Of a stretch of DNA of 64,000 nucleotides, positions 28,040 through 37,056 are shown in pieces. The notes under the pieces are model-generated. The model was given only the letters and a program-made list of their open reading frames with translations. It did not search any database and was not told the origin of the DNA. The position numbers and the translations under genes are program-made. Within the stretch, counting starts at the first letter, position 1. Each line of letters begins with the position of its first letter. This DNA comes from Candidatus Gastranaerophilales bacterium (lineage in GTDB: Bacteria; Cyanobacteriota; Vampirovibrionia; Gastranaerophilales; Gastranaerophilaceae): assembly GCA_910587815.1 (NCBI GenBank), contig CAJUNK010000006.1, forward strand, positions 1 through 64,000, in the 5' to 3' direction.

Positions 28040-29407
28040 CTAGAACATCAACCTAAAAAGTAAAAATCTTTTGTTTAATTTTTCTGAAAATTTCTTCAAA
28101 TTCCTTGCCGTCACAACAGTATCAGAAAGTGCCGATGAAACAGATAATTGTTCTTCTTTTGGCATTTTGCCTGCTTTTGTTAAGCTTTGATTAACGCTTG
28201 CAATAGCCTGGCTTAGGCCGGATAATGTGGATTTTAAATCTTTTTTCACATTTTCATCATCAGTAAATTCATTCACATAAACTGAAATATCTGCTAAATT
28301 TTTAGAAATTTCATTAAGGTTTGTCATGATTTCTTTTGTGTTTTTATCTTCAATCAAAGTGTTTAGATTATCAGATAATTTTCCAACAGATGCCACAGTT
28401 GCTGGCAAATTTTGCTGCAATTCTTTATTTGAAACAATACCATTTATATTATCTGAAAGCACAGATAATTTTTTAATTAATATATTTGATTGGGCTAAAA
28501 CCGTTGTCAATTCATCCTTTGAAGAATTTAAAAGCGCATCAGCTTTATCCATTGTGCCGCTTGCTTTTGCAGTTAATTTATTAATATTTTCAACAGAACC
28601 TTTTATCTGATAGATAAATTCATCTGATAAAATCTGCGTAATTTTTTCATTTGTCTCAGCAAGCCCTTGCGCTGATTTATATTGCAATTCAAGAAAATCA
28701 CTAATTCTCATAGGTTCTATTACAGTATATGGAGAACCTGTTTTTGGAATTATAATTTCTTCCCCATTTCTGTTGTAGAAAAATATTTGATTATTTACAA
28801 ATTTTGCATTTATATTCGAATTATCCAAAGTAAGCCCTGGTAATTCAATTATATAATCAAGCTTTAGGGCATGCGGGGTTTTAAACCTTGCACGATATTC
28901 AATAGGGGCAGATGAAAGAGGCAAAACTTCAGCATGTTCTACCTTGCCAATTGTTTTTACATCCCCTTCTATCTTCATAAAAATCAACTGGCCTTCCCTT
29001 AAAGCAGTTATGGATTTTGAAGTTTCAAGATATGTGGTTTTTGTCTTTGGCGGCATAACCTCTAAAAATTGTTCACCAATAAGACCTGATTGCTGAATAG
29101 AAATAGTTGATGCAGGAGGAATTTCAACATTGGATTCAGTTATTACAAATTTCACCTTAACATAACTATCTTTACCGTTTATCACAGGGGTAATTTCTTC
29201 AATTTGCCCAATTCTAAGCCCCATCATCTGAACGCCTGAACCAGGACGAATACCATTTACGTCATGAAAAACAACCTCAATCCTCTCCCCTGCTGATAAA
29301 GTTCTCCCCTTTATCCACAGCACAGTAAAAATAAGTATCATTAAGGCTACAACCGTTAAAATACCGACTTTTAAAGATGATGAAGTTTTTCTATCCGAAT
29401 TTTCCAA
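28040..29407 (-). CDS. mlaD: MCE-family lipid transport protein (MlaD-like)
   Basis: Periplasmic substrate-binding part of the Mla-type phospholipid transporter. The 455-residue protein has one N-terminal membrane helix (about 15-33) and one MCE domain (about 38-120, with VVFHDVNGIRPGSGVQMMGLRIGQIEEI). The long C-terminal region (about 270-440) is predicted as helical or coiled coil. That tail is far longer than in E. coli MlaD and resembles the single-MCE, long-helix proteins of cyanobacteria and plastids (TGD2 type), suggesting a tunnel-like needle. It follows mlaF and mlaE. Confidence 0.85.
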   Translation of the reverse strand: MENSDRKTSSSLKVGILTVVALMILIFTVLWIKGRTLSAGERIEVVFHDVNGIRPGSGVQMMGLRIGQIEEITPVINGKDSYVKVKFVITESNVEIPPASTISIQQSGLIGEQFLEVMPPKTKTTYLETSKSITALREGQLIFMKIEGDVKTIGKVEHAEVLPLSSAPIEYRARFKTPHALKLDYIIELPGLTLDNSNINAKFVNNQIFFYNRNGEEIIIPKTGSPYTVIEPMRISDFLELQYKSAQGLAETNEKITQILSDEFIYQIKGSVENINKLTAKASGTMDKADALLNSSKDELTTVLAQSNILIKKLSVLSDNINGIVSNKELQQNLPATVASVGKLSDNLNTLIEDKNTKEIMTNLNEISKNLADISVYVNEFTDDENVKKDLKSTLSGLSQAIASVNQSLTKAGKMPKEEQLSVSSALSDTVVTARNLKKFSEKLNKRFLLFRLMF

Positions 29408-29492
29408 ACTCTAATCCTAAATTTAATTATAAATCAATTATACACGAAAAAAAATTATATTACCCAAATTATGCCCAAATCATATATTTTAA

Positions 29493-30221
29493 TTACGTCG
29501 TAGATTTTATCTCCATCGGCCCTTCAATAGAAGCTGTGATAAACTGCCTTGTATAAGGATTATTCCCATCTAAAAATTCAGAAATACTGCCTTTAAATAC
29601 AATTTTGCCTTCATATAAAAGTATAACCTTATCGCATGCTCTTGTAATTGTAGACATTTGATGGGTCACAACAATGCAGCTGGCGTTCAATTCTACCTTT
29701 AATTCGTTAATATAATCTTCAATTAATGTAGATGATACAGGATCCAACCCAGCTGTTGGTTCATCATAAAGAATAATCTTTGGATTTGTGACAATTGCAC
29801 GTGCAAACCCCACCCTTTTTTGCATGCCGCCAGAAAGCTCAGATGGAAATTTATTTTCTATCCCCTCTAAACCAACTATTTTTAATTTTTGGGCTACAAT
29901 TTTTTTCAGCTCTTCTTTTGTATATTTACCCTTAAATTCTTTTCTTTCTAAAAGAGGAAATGCAATATTATGATATACATCTAAAAAATCAAACAAAGCT
30001 GAATATTGAAAAGTCATTGCAATATCAGAATTTTTTGTGGTTTCAATATTTCCACTGTCAGAATTTAATAATTTGCTTATAATCTTTAAAAGAGTGGATT
30101 TGCCGCTTCCAGAAAACCCTACTACACCAAGTGTCTCCCCATCTTCCACAGAAAATGAAATATTATCTAAGACCTTTTTATTATTAAATATTTTTGTCAG
30201 ATTTTGAACCTTGATTGTCAT
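29493..30221 (-). CDS. mlaF: ABC transporter ATP-binding protein (MlaF-like)
   Basis: The ATPase that powers MCE-type lipid transport. The 242-residue protein has Walker A GFSGSGKST (about 35-43), Q-loop FQYSALFD, the signature LSGGMQKRVGFARAI, Walker B ILYDEPTAGLDP, and the H-loop VVTHQM. The GGMQKRV form of the signature is typical of Mla/Mce ATPases. It lies 11 bases after mlaE and shares its operon. Confidence 0.93.
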   Translation of the reverse strand: MTIKVQNLTKIFNNKKVLDNISFSVEDGETLGVVGFSGSGKSTLLKIISKLLNSDSGNIETTKNSDIAMTFQYSALFDFLDVYHNIAFPLLERKEFKGKYTKEELKKIVAQKLKIVGLEGIENKFPSELSGGMQKRVGFARAIVTNPKIILYDEPTAGLDPVSSTLIEDYINELKVELNASCIVVTHQMSTITRACDKVILLYEGKIVFKGSISEFLDGNNPYTRQFITASIEGPMEIKSTT

Positions 30222-30231
30222 TTACTCATCC

Positions 30232-31032
30232 TTATAAATAAAACATTGCAGCAAAAATATAATCCCAAATTGCAATTGCAAGAAAAGACCACACAACAGC
30301 ACGCGTTGTGGCTTCACCCACCTCTTTTGCACCACCTCTGGCACCAAAACCTGATGAACAGCTGATAAGTGCTATCGTACCCCCAAAAAACGAAGATTTT
30401 AAAAGAGCAATCATAATATCTCTTACATAAAGGCCCCGCCAAAGAGAATCTACATAGTTCAGCATGCTTAAATCTGCTGTTATTTTTGCAACATATCCCG
30501 CACACAAAAGACCTACAAAAGATGAAAGCACAAATACAAACGGCATCATAATAACACCAGCCAAAAACCTTGGCACAATTAAATATTCAACGGGGTTTAC
30601 CTTCAATACCCTCATTGCGCTAATTTGATCACCCACTGACATTGAAGCAAGTTCTGATGCAAAGGATGAACCTATCATAGAAATTATTGCAAAACCTGCC
30701 ATAATAGCAGCAAGTTCCCTTACCATAACAAGCGCAGAAAGCATCCCGATATAATTTTCCGCCCCCTGCTTTGCAAGCTCGGGAGATATTTGCATTGAAA
30801 TAATAATGCTCGTCATGCCAACAATTGCAAGGGTAATAGGCAGACTATCCACAGCAAACCTGGATGATTGCTCAATCAAGGCCATTAAATTGACTCTAAG
30901 GCGCAAAATATAATACATTACTTTTACAAAATCTTTCCCAATCATACCAAGAGTAATTAGAAACGATTTTGCTTCCCTTTGAAGCAATAATGCACTTTTA
31001 AAAACAAGGCTATCCTTCACATCAATCATCAA
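30232..31032 (-). CDS. mlaE: MlaE-family lipid ABC transporter permease
   Basis: Inner-membrane permease of the MCE lipid transporter. The 266-residue protein shows the MlaE/YrbE domain: about five or six hydrophobic segments, ALVMVRELAAIMAGFAIISMIGSSFASELASM with the conserved EL..M coupling region, and RVLKVNPVEYLIVPRFLAGVIMMP. It is eight bases downstream of serA and eleven bases upstream of mlaF, so the whole set is co-transcribed. Confidence 0.93.
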   Translation of the reverse strand: MMIDVKDSLVFKSALLLQREAKSFLITLGMIGKDFVKVMYYILRLRVNLMALIEQSSRFAVDSLPITLAIVGMTSIIISMQISPELAKQGAENYIGMLSALVMVRELAAIMAGFAIISMIGSSFASELASMSVGDQISAMRVLKVNPVEYLIVPRFLAGVIMMPFVFVLSSFVGLLCAGYVAKITADLSMLNYVDSLWRGLYVRDIMIALLKSSFFGGTIALISCSSGFGARGGAKEVGEATTRAVVWSFLAIAIWDYIFAAMFYL

Positions 31033-31039
31033 AAGGCCC

Positions 31040-32641
31040 TTAAATATTTAATTTTACAAACTGTGCTTCATAAATGCCATCAATTTTACTGATTTTAGAC
31101 AAAGTTTCTTCATTTACTTCATTATCAGTATTAATTATCATCATACTCTTTTCATCAAGGGATGCTTGTTTTCCAGATTTTTGAACAACCTGCATCCTTG
31201 AAATATTCACATTATCTGTACCTAAAACGGTTGCAACTTGTGCTATCATACCAGGTTTATTAACATGAGGAACTAAAAGCATAAATTTTTCAGGCTTTAT
31301 AGATGTATTGTAATCATTCAATTTTACAATTCTTTTAATATCTTCTGCTATCATAGCACCTGAAACTTCAGCCCCGCCTTTATCACAATCCAGTTTTACA
31401 GAAATAGAACCAATATAATCCGTTGTCTGATGAGATTTTTTCACAGTAACATTAATTTCCCTATTCTTTGCAATAATAGGTGCATTAACATAATTTACAC
31501 CAACCAAATTTGTGGATAAAACCCCTTTTAAAACAGCCACCTCAAGCGGAGAAACATCTAAATCTGCAAGCGTGCCTTTTACTTCAATTTCAATATTTTT
31601 TAAATTTCCCTTGCAAATTTGCGCTGCCATTTGTGCAATGTTTTCTGCTATAGACATATAATCACGCACAGGCTCTAGCTTTTGAGGTTTTAATGATGGA
31701 ATATTCACAGCAGATGTTGCATTTCCGCCAGATAATACATCTTTCACTTGCTGAGCCACATCAAGCGCAACATTAATTTGAGCCTCTGATGTACTTGCCC
31801 CTAAATGCGGCGTCAAAAGTACATTTTTACCAAATTCTCTTAAAACACATCCTTGAATATTTTTTTCATCTTCAAAAACATCAATCGCACAAGAAGCTAC
31901 TTTGCCTGATTCAATTGCATCTTTTAGGTCATTTTCATCAATTATCCCGCCGCGCGCGCAATTAACAATCCTGACACCATCTTTCATTTTTGCAATAGTA
32001 TTTTTGTTAATTAAATGAGTAGTTTCAGGAGTTTTTGGGGTGTGAATAGTAATAAAATCAGGCATTGCCCAAAAATCATCCAAATTTTCTGCATACTTTC
32101 CGCCGAATTTTTCAACAAATTCTTTTGTAGTATAAGGATCGTGTACAACCAAATTCATGCCCAGTGCAAGTGCAACATGTGCGACATGTTGGCCAATTTT
32201 ACCAAAACCAATTACACCAAGTGTTTTACCAAATACTTCAACCCCTGTAAATTTTGACCTTTCCCAATTTCCTGCCTTAGTAGAACTAACAGCTTCGGGA
32301 ATATTTCTTGCCATAGAAAGCATAAGAGCAACAGTATGTTCAGCTGCTGCATGGGTATTACCATCAGGAGAATTTACAACAATGATACCGTGTTCAGTTG
32401 CAGCATTTAAATCTATATTATCCACCCCAACACCTGCACGGCCAATAATTTTGAGGTTTTTACCAGCTTCAATTATCTTTTTTGTCACTTTGGTTTGGCT
32501 GCGAACTAAAAGTGCATCATAATTTCCAATAATTTCACAAAGTTCATCTTCGCTCATTGTAGGCAAATTATCAGCCTCGGCTACATCTTTTACAATATCT
32601 GATGCCATATCATTTATTTTATCTGTAATCAATACCTTCAT
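31040..32641 (-). CDS. serA: D-3-phosphoglycerate dehydrogenase
   Basis: First step of serine synthesis. The 533-residue protein is the long type: substrate domain, NAD-binding domain with GFGKIGQHVA (about 147-156), catalytic residues in NCARGGIIDE and TPHLGASTSEA, an intervening domain (about 320-450), and a C-terminal ACT domain (about 455-533, LLVPHVNKPGMIAQVATVLG) that usually binds serine for feedback control. A strong GGAGAGGAG site precedes the ATG. It is the first gene of the mla-lpxK-metF run. Confidence 0.96.
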   Translation of the reverse strand: MKVLITDKINDMASDIVKDVAEADNLPTMSEDELCEIIGNYDALLVRSQTKVTKKIIEAGKNLKIIGRAGVGVDNIDLNAATEHGIIVVNSPDGNTHAAAEHTVALMLSMARNIPEAVSSTKAGNWERSKFTGVEVFGKTLGVIGFGKIGQHVAHVALALGMNLVVHDPYTTKEFVEKFGGKYAENLDDFWAMPDFITIHTPKTPETTHLINKNTIAKMKDGVRIVNCARGGIIDENDLKDAIESGKVASCAIDVFEDEKNIQGCVLREFGKNVLLTPHLGASTSEAQINVALDVAQQVKDVLSGGNATSAVNIPSLKPQKLEPVRDYMSIAENIAQMAAQICKGNLKNIEIEVKGTLADLDVSPLEVAVLKGVLSTNLVGVNYVNAPIIAKNREINVTVKKSHQTTDYIGSISVKLDCDKGGAEVSGAMIAEDIKRIVKLNDYNTSIKPEKFMLLVPHVNKPGMIAQVATVLGTDNVNISRMQVVQKSGKQASLDEKSMMIINTDNEVNEETLSKISKIDGIYEAQFVKLNI

Positions 32642-32773
32642 TTTGTCTCCTCTCCTAAAAAAGCTTATAATTATAAGGTTTTATAATTTAATTTTACTGT
32701 TTTTTAAACCCTATATTATAACTTTAACCGCCAATTTATGACTCAATATTTCTTAATAAAACTAAACACTTCC

Positions 32774-33793
32774 TTAAAATTCATCGCTGCCCGATTTTGG
32801 CAAATACCCTTGCGGATATGTGTACGATTCCTTAAACCCAATCTGGGCATACATTCTGCTGGCACTTTCATTTTGTATATCCACACTTGCATTTACTTCT
32901 TTTAATCTTATAAAGCCTGATTTATTTAGTTTTGCAATATCTTCAAGAACAGCTTTCAGCATAACTTCAGACAAATTCAATCCACGATGTTCAGGAATAA
33001 TACCCACAAGCGGAATATTTCCTATATAATCGCCTGTAACATTTGCAAATGCAAAACCTGCCACTTTACTTTCTGCAAGAAGAACTTTGGAACATTGCGG
33101 TAAAAATTTTCCATAGATAGAATTTGTAATTTTTTCTAAAATATCCCGAACCCCTTCAATAGTTTTAAATCTGGGGTCAAAATTTACATCTGAAGAATTT
33201 TTAAAGGCTTCAAATACAACTTCTACAAGTTCATCAAAATATACATCCCGATATGGCGTAATTTTATAACCTATAGGAAGGTCAGTAAATTTTATTTCGT
33301 AAAAATCTTTTAAAACTTTTTTGTTATTAATATCAAAAACTACAACCCCTAAATCAATAAATTTAAAGCCGTAATTTGCCATCATATCCTTATATTGTGC
33401 CTGTATGCCAAGCATAGGATAGCTGACAAGCGCCTTTTCACGTTTTTGGGCAGTTAATTCCAAAAATTTCTGTACAAGGCAATTTTTCTTTTCAAAAATA
33501 TTTTCAGCCCCAAGACAATGAACTACATAAAGTTCAATTGCATCTTCTAAAGCCGCAGAATAGGCCAAAAAGCCTGTCGGAATATCGTCTTCCAAAAGCA
33601 AAATACAGCTTAAAAGGCCCTTTGTAAAGTATTCAATAAAATCATTATAATCAAGAGGATCAAGCTCAAATTTATAATCAATATGACAGCGTTTACGAAA
33701 ATCATTGTAAACCCCGCCAAATATTTTAAAATATTTTTCGTCTAAAACCTGCGCCTGATACATATTTGCTGTGTATTTTTTCCTTTTGGTCAA
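32774..33793 (-). CDS. tandem GNAT acetyltransferase-like protein
   Basis: A 339-residue protein with two GNAT-type halves. The N-terminal half (about 15-165) has a degenerate core without a clear acetyl-CoA loop. The C-terminal half (about 175-330) has GNIPLVGIIPEHRGLNLSEVMLKAVLEDIAKLN, where PEHRGLNLSEVML stands at the R-x-x-G-x-G/A acetyl-CoA site, and then NESASRMYAQIGFKE, the classic final GNAT motif. Such double GNATs acetylate small molecules or protein N-termini. The substrate cannot be told from the sequence. It is separated from serA by 132 bases and is probably its own transcription unit. Confidence 0.75.
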   Translation of the reverse strand: MTKRKKYTANMYQAQVLDEKYFKIFGGVYNDFRKRCHIDYKFELDPLDYNDFIEYFTKGLLSCILLLEDDIPTGFLAYSAALEDAIELYVVHCLGAENIFEKKNCLVQKFLELTAQKREKALVSYPMLGIQAQYKDMMANYGFKFIDLGVVVFDINNKKVLKDFYEIKFTDLPIGYKITPYRDVYFDELVEVVFEAFKNSSDVNFDPRFKTIEGVRDILEKITNSIYGKFLPQCSKVLLAESKVAGFAFANVTGDYIGNIPLVGIIPEHRGLNLSEVMLKAVLEDIAKLNKSGFIRLKEVNASVDIQNESASRMYAQIGFKESYTYPQGYLPKSGSDEF

Positions 33794-33849
33794 ATAACTT
33801 AACTAATTATAACATAAATTTATATATTTTAACAAACATTTTGCCGGAT

Positions 33850-35076
33850 TTAAGCTCCCAAAGCCCCTGAAACTGCGTAAAGATGGTGCATTTTCTCTTT
33901 TTTTGTTTCAATATATCGTTTGTTAAATTCATTAATTTTAGGTGCCAATCCTACTCTATCAATAATTTTCAGCCCATAACCTTCAAGACCTATTATTTTT
34001 GTAGGATTATTTGTGATAAGCTTAAATTCCCGATAACCAATATCTACAAGGATTTGCGCCCCAGTACCGTAATCTCTCAAATCACTTTTAAAGCCAAGAG
34101 AAATATTAGCCTCAATCGTATCCTGCCCAATATCCTGCAATTTATAGGCTCTAAGCTTATTTATAAGACCAATTCCGCGGCCTTCATGGTCTGTAATATA
34201 GACTAGAGCACCTTTTCCATATTCATTAATTAATTTTAAAGAATCCAAAAGCTGCTGATTGCAATCACATTTTAAACTGTGAAAAATATCCCCAGTAAGG
34301 CATTGGGAGTGCATTCTGACTATTGGAGTTTTGTTTGAACCATCATCTTTCACAAGAGCAACATGTTCTACACCAGTTAATTCATCCAAATAACCATAAA
34401 TTTCAAACTCCCCAAATTCAGTAGGCAAATGGGTTTCCACCATTCTTTTAACATGACGTTCAAATTTCATACGATATTTAATTAAATCAGCCACCGTAAT
34501 CAGCCTGATACCATAAGTTTCAGCAAATTTAAAAAGCTCATCACGCCTTGCCATTGTGCCATCAGGGTTCATAATTTCACAAATTACCCCAGACGGCGTA
34601 AGCCCCGCCAAATGGGCCAAATCCACCGCAGTTTCAGTGTGTCCAGCTCTTTTTAAAACACCGCCTTGCTTTGCAATTAATGGAAAAATATGCCCGGGAC
34701 GCCTTAAATCTGCACCAACAGTGGATTTATCTATAATTACCTGAATTGTTTTTGCTCTATCAAATGCTGAAATCCCGGTTGTGGTGCCGAATTTCGGGTC
34801 CGCATCCACAGAAACTGTAAAATTTGTACCTTTTACATCAGTATTATTTTCAACCATAGGCGAAATGCCCACCCTATCTGCAATTTCAGATGTTATAGCA
34901 TGGCAAATCAGCCCCTTGCAATTAGTTGCCATAAAATTTATCCACTCTGGCGTTACAAAATCAGCTGGTAAAACCAAATCCCCTTCGTTCTCTCTATCCT
35001 CGTCATCAGCCACTATGACAGGCTTTCCAGCTTTAAAATCTTCTATAGCTTCTTCAATTGTATTAAATTTTGCCAT
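33850..35076 (-). CDS. ribBA: bifunctional DHBP synthase / GTP cyclohydrolase II
   Basis: Supplies both precursors of riboflavin. The 408-residue protein has the RibB domain (about 1-200, with DDEDRENEGD and FTVSVDA, RPGHIFPL) and the RibA domain (about 205-400, with RMHSQCLTGDIFHSLKCDCNQQL carrying the zinc cysteines, then DHEGRGIGL and DYGTGAQIL). A full-strength AGGGAGGA site lies before the start. It follows ribE on the same strand. Confidence 0.97.
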   Translation of the reverse strand: MAKFNTIEEAIEDFKAGKPVIVADDEDRENEGDLVLPADFVTPEWINFMATNCKGLICHAITSEIADRVGISPMVENNTDVKGTNFTVSVDADPKFGTTTGISAFDRAKTIQVIIDKSTVGADLRRPGHIFPLIAKQGGVLKRAGHTETAVDLAHLAGLTPSGVICEIMNPDGTMARRDELFKFAETYGIRLITVADLIKYRMKFERHVKRMVETHLPTEFGEFEIYGYLDELTGVEHVALVKDDGSNKTPIVRMHSQCLTGDIFHSLKCDCNQQLLDSLKLINEYGKGALVYITDHEGRGIGLINKLRAYKLQDIGQDTIEANISLGFKSDLRDYGTGAQILVDIGYREFKLITNNPTKIIGLEGYGLKIIDRVGLAPKINEFNKRYIETKKEKMHHLYAVSGALGA

Positions 35077-35129
35077 AAATCCTCCCTTGAAACAAACTAA
35101 AACTCTTGTAAATAAAGACTTTTAGCATT

Positions 35130-35777
35130 TTAAAATCCATTTTCAATCAAAAAATTTTCATCAATTTTGGATTTTTCTTTATTATCTTTTAAAAATGTAA
35201 ACTTTTCAATATATTTTGCCAAAATATCAAATTCCACGTTCAAAAAATCTCCTTTTTTCAGATATTGAAAAGTGGTATTTTGAAGCGTATGCGGAATTAA
35301 ACTAACCTCTACAAAACCATTTTGGACATTCGATACGGTTAAACTTACACCATTAAGGGTAATTGAACCCTTTTCAACAACATATTTTGTATCACACTCT
35401 ATTGAAAAAACCTTTGAAAATCCATCTGTTACTATGTTTGAAACCATACCAACGGTGTCAATATGCCCTGTGACAATATGCCCGTCAAACCTATCCCCCA
35501 CACTCATTGCAAGCTCTAGATTTACAAGATTATTACGCGTAAAATCCTTAAATATACTGCGTTTTAGGCTTTCATTCATTAAATTTACACTAAAACCCTT
35601 TTCCTGCAAAGATATCACTGTTGTACACAAGCCATTAATAGCTATAGAATCGCCCATTTTAACATGTTTAAACCCTTCAAATTCAGCCGGCTCAATACTT
35701 ATAGCAAATATATTGCCCTGTGTTGAAGATTTTATATCAGAAATTTTACCAATATGTTGAATTAATCCTGTAAACAT
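35130..35777 (-). CDS. ribE: riboflavin synthase alpha subunit
   Basis: Dismutates two lumazines to riboflavin. The 215-residue protein has the characteristic internal duplication: MFTGLIQHIGKI at the very start, GDSIAINGLCTTV, DRFDGHIVTGHIDTVG, then the second lumazine-binding repeat with GSITLNGVSLTV and VSLIPHTLQNTTF. The C-terminus has an extra Lys/Glu/Asn-rich tail of about 15 residues. No Shine-Dalgarno precedes the ATG; a -10-like TAGATT ends six bases before it, so the transcript is probably leaderless. Confidence 0.96.
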   Translation of the reverse strand: MFTGLIQHIGKISDIKSSTQGNIFAISIEPAEFEGFKHVKMGDSIAINGLCTTVISLQEKGFSVNLMNESLKRSIFKDFTRNNLVNLELAMSVGDRFDGHIVTGHIDTVGMVSNIVTDGFSKVFSIECDTKYVVEKGSITLNGVSLTVSNVQNGFVEVSLIPHTLQNTTFQYLKKGDFLNVEFDILAKYIEKFTFLKDNKEKSKIDENFLIENGF

Positions 35778-35783
35778 AAGTAA

Positions 35784-35812
35784 AATCTAGCATTAAAAAA
35801 GGCGTCTTGCAA
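35784..35812 (-). promoter_or_regulatory. predicted leaderless promoter of ribE
   Basis: On the minus strand TTGCAA (35812-35807), a 17-base spacer, and TAGATT (35789-35784) end six bases before the ribE ATG, so transcription would begin at the start codon. The -35 box lies inside the stem of the upstream terminator. Confidence 0.45.
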
Positions 35813-35832
35813 CGAAAATTGCAAAAACGCCT
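35800..35832 (-). terminator. Rho-independent terminator of the 64-residue FG protein gene
   Basis: On the minus strand AGGCGT.TTTGCAA and TTGCAA.ACGCCT form a long stem with a short loop, followed directly by a run of six or more T. It ends the small gene at 35857 just before ribE. Confidence 0.8.
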
Positions 35833-35856
35833 GATTTCCCATAAAATACTGAATTT

Positions 35857-36051
35857 CTAGGCAAGATAATTCAACTTTTGCCCGCAAACACTGTATTCTC
35901 TCGTGCCACAGCAATTGATATTTAGTTTTTCGCCTTTTTCAAATCTGTTCATTTGATTTTCATAGGCTTGGGTTTTGTTACCAAAAGCAACAGGACGGCT
36001 AACCCTTGTAGTGCCTGCTATGGCCTGGTATGAGGAGATAGGTTGTATCAT
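35857..36051 (-). CDS. 64-residue FG-motif protein
   Basis: A small protein of unknown family. The N-terminal third contains SRPVAFGNKT (about 18-27), the FG-type motif. It has two Cys-containing patches (NCCGTREY and VCGQK) and ends in LNYLA, the same tail as the 220-residue protein next door. There is no signal peptide or membrane helix. Expression signals are unusually strong: an AAGGGAGG ribosome binding site, a near-consensus promoter at 36090-36118 and a strong terminator at 35800-35832. This indicates a highly expressed, independently transcribed small gene. Function is unknown. Confidence 0.75.
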   Translation of the reverse strand: MIQPISSYQAIAGTTRVSRPVAFGNKTQAYENQMNRFEKGEKLNINCCGTREYSVCGQKLNYLA

Positions 36052-36089
36052 ATAAAACCTCCCTTATAGCTTCCTAATAAAGCCCTACG

Positions 36090-36118
36090 ATTGTAATAGA
36101 AACAATCATTCTTGTCAA
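36090..36118 (-). promoter_or_regulatory. near-consensus sigma-70 promoter
   Basis: On the minus strand a perfect TTGACA (36118-36113), a 17-base spacer and TACAAT (36095-36090) lie about 40 bases before the 64-residue ORF. This is one of the best promoters in the window. Confidence 0.8.
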
Positions 36119-36280
36119 CAAACAGAATATCTCTAGTTTATACAAATTAGATAAATCTCTGCAAGCAGACATTTATACAAAACCGTGTAAAGAAAATTTT
36201 TTTATAAATGTTTAAATTTTACTGCATTATTTTAAGAATTGTAAAATTATATTGCTATATATTAATGACACAAATTAAAT

Positions 36281-36943
36281 CTATGCTAAATAATTTACAC
36301 CACTTTTTTTAGATTCTATATAATTTGTATATTTATCAAAATCTTTCTTAACTAAACGCCTGATAGGAAAAGCCTTTGCGTTTGATGAAACTTTCTTAAA
36401 ATACCCATTTTTCTTCCAAAAATCTTCATTCGCAGACGTTAGTTCAATAGAATCAGCATATTCAGCTTTTGCCTTTTGAACAATATTTGAAACTAAAGTT
36501 TCCCCAAGACCAAAATAACGTCTGCGGCTTGATAGATACATTTCATCAGGATCCACCTGAATAAAACTTATTTTAACGCAGCTTTCTTCAGTTTTATCGC
36601 TATTTTTATCGTCATCTAAAACCTTTGCTATTGCAAGAGTATTACCATCTTCATCCTCGAGGGCATAAAAATGCTGCCAATCCACTGCTTTATCAGCACA
36701 TTCCCTTAAAACTTTAAAAGAATTCACAATTCTGTCAGTATAATCAGAACTTTCACTCCATAGGGTTTTTAGATTTTTTATCTGTTTCCAGTCTTTTGAA
36801 TCATCAAGATTATATTCCACAAAGAAAACATTTGCGCCCATACCATCTTTTGTATTCACAGTATCGTCTCTAAGGTATGTTTTACCAAAAGACTGATTAT
36901 AATTGGGTTTTAGAGGATATGTACAAACAGAATTTATTTTCAT
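36281..36943 (-). CDS. GNAT-like protein with FG N-terminal motif
   Basis: A 220-residue protein. The N-terminus is MKINSVCTYPLKPNYNQSFGKT, matching the shared MKI..V..Y...SFG.K pattern. The body resembles a GNAT fold: HFYALEDEDGNTLAIAKV beta strands, then VKISFIQVDPDEMYLSSRRRYFGLGETLVSNIVQKAKAE, where RRYFGLGETL occupies the acetyl-CoA loop, and NEDFWKKNGYFKKV at the usual closing motif. It ends GVNYLA. There is no Shine-Dalgarno; a perfect 11-base inverted repeat lies immediately before the ATG. It is likely an acetyltransferase targeted by the FG segment; substrate unknown. Confidence 0.7.
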   Translation of the reverse strand: MKINSVCTYPLKPNYNQSFGKTYLRDDTVNTKDGMGANVFFVEYNLDDSKDWKQIKNLKTLWSESSDYTDRIVNSFKVLRECADKAVDWQHFYALEDEDGNTLAIAKVLDDDKNSDKTEESCVKISFIQVDPDEMYLSSRRRYFGLGETLVSNIVQKAKAEYADSIELTSANEDFWKKNGYFKKVSSNAKAFPIRRLVKKDFDKYTNYIESKKSGVNYLA

Positions 36944-36944
36944 A

Positions 36945-36991
36945 GCAATTTTATAAATGTTTGTAAATAATTTTTCTTGCTATAAAATTGC
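36945..36991 (-). promoter_or_regulatory. perfect inverted repeat next to the start codon of the FG-GNAT gene
   Basis: GCAATTTTATA (36945-36955) and TATAAAATTGC (36981-36991) form a perfect 11-bp stem with a 25-base loop, one base before the ATG. It could hide the start in an mRNA hairpin or be an operator. Confidence 0.5.
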
Positions 36992-37056
36992 AGAACTATA
37001 GAAATTTTAAAACTGACCGTAAATCAATATTATTATTATTAAACCAAGATAAGCAC

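Noticed and set aside
35777..36051. FMN riboswitch before ribE.
   Set aside because: The conserved FMN-element core is not present; the region codes for the 64-residue protein and a plain terminator.
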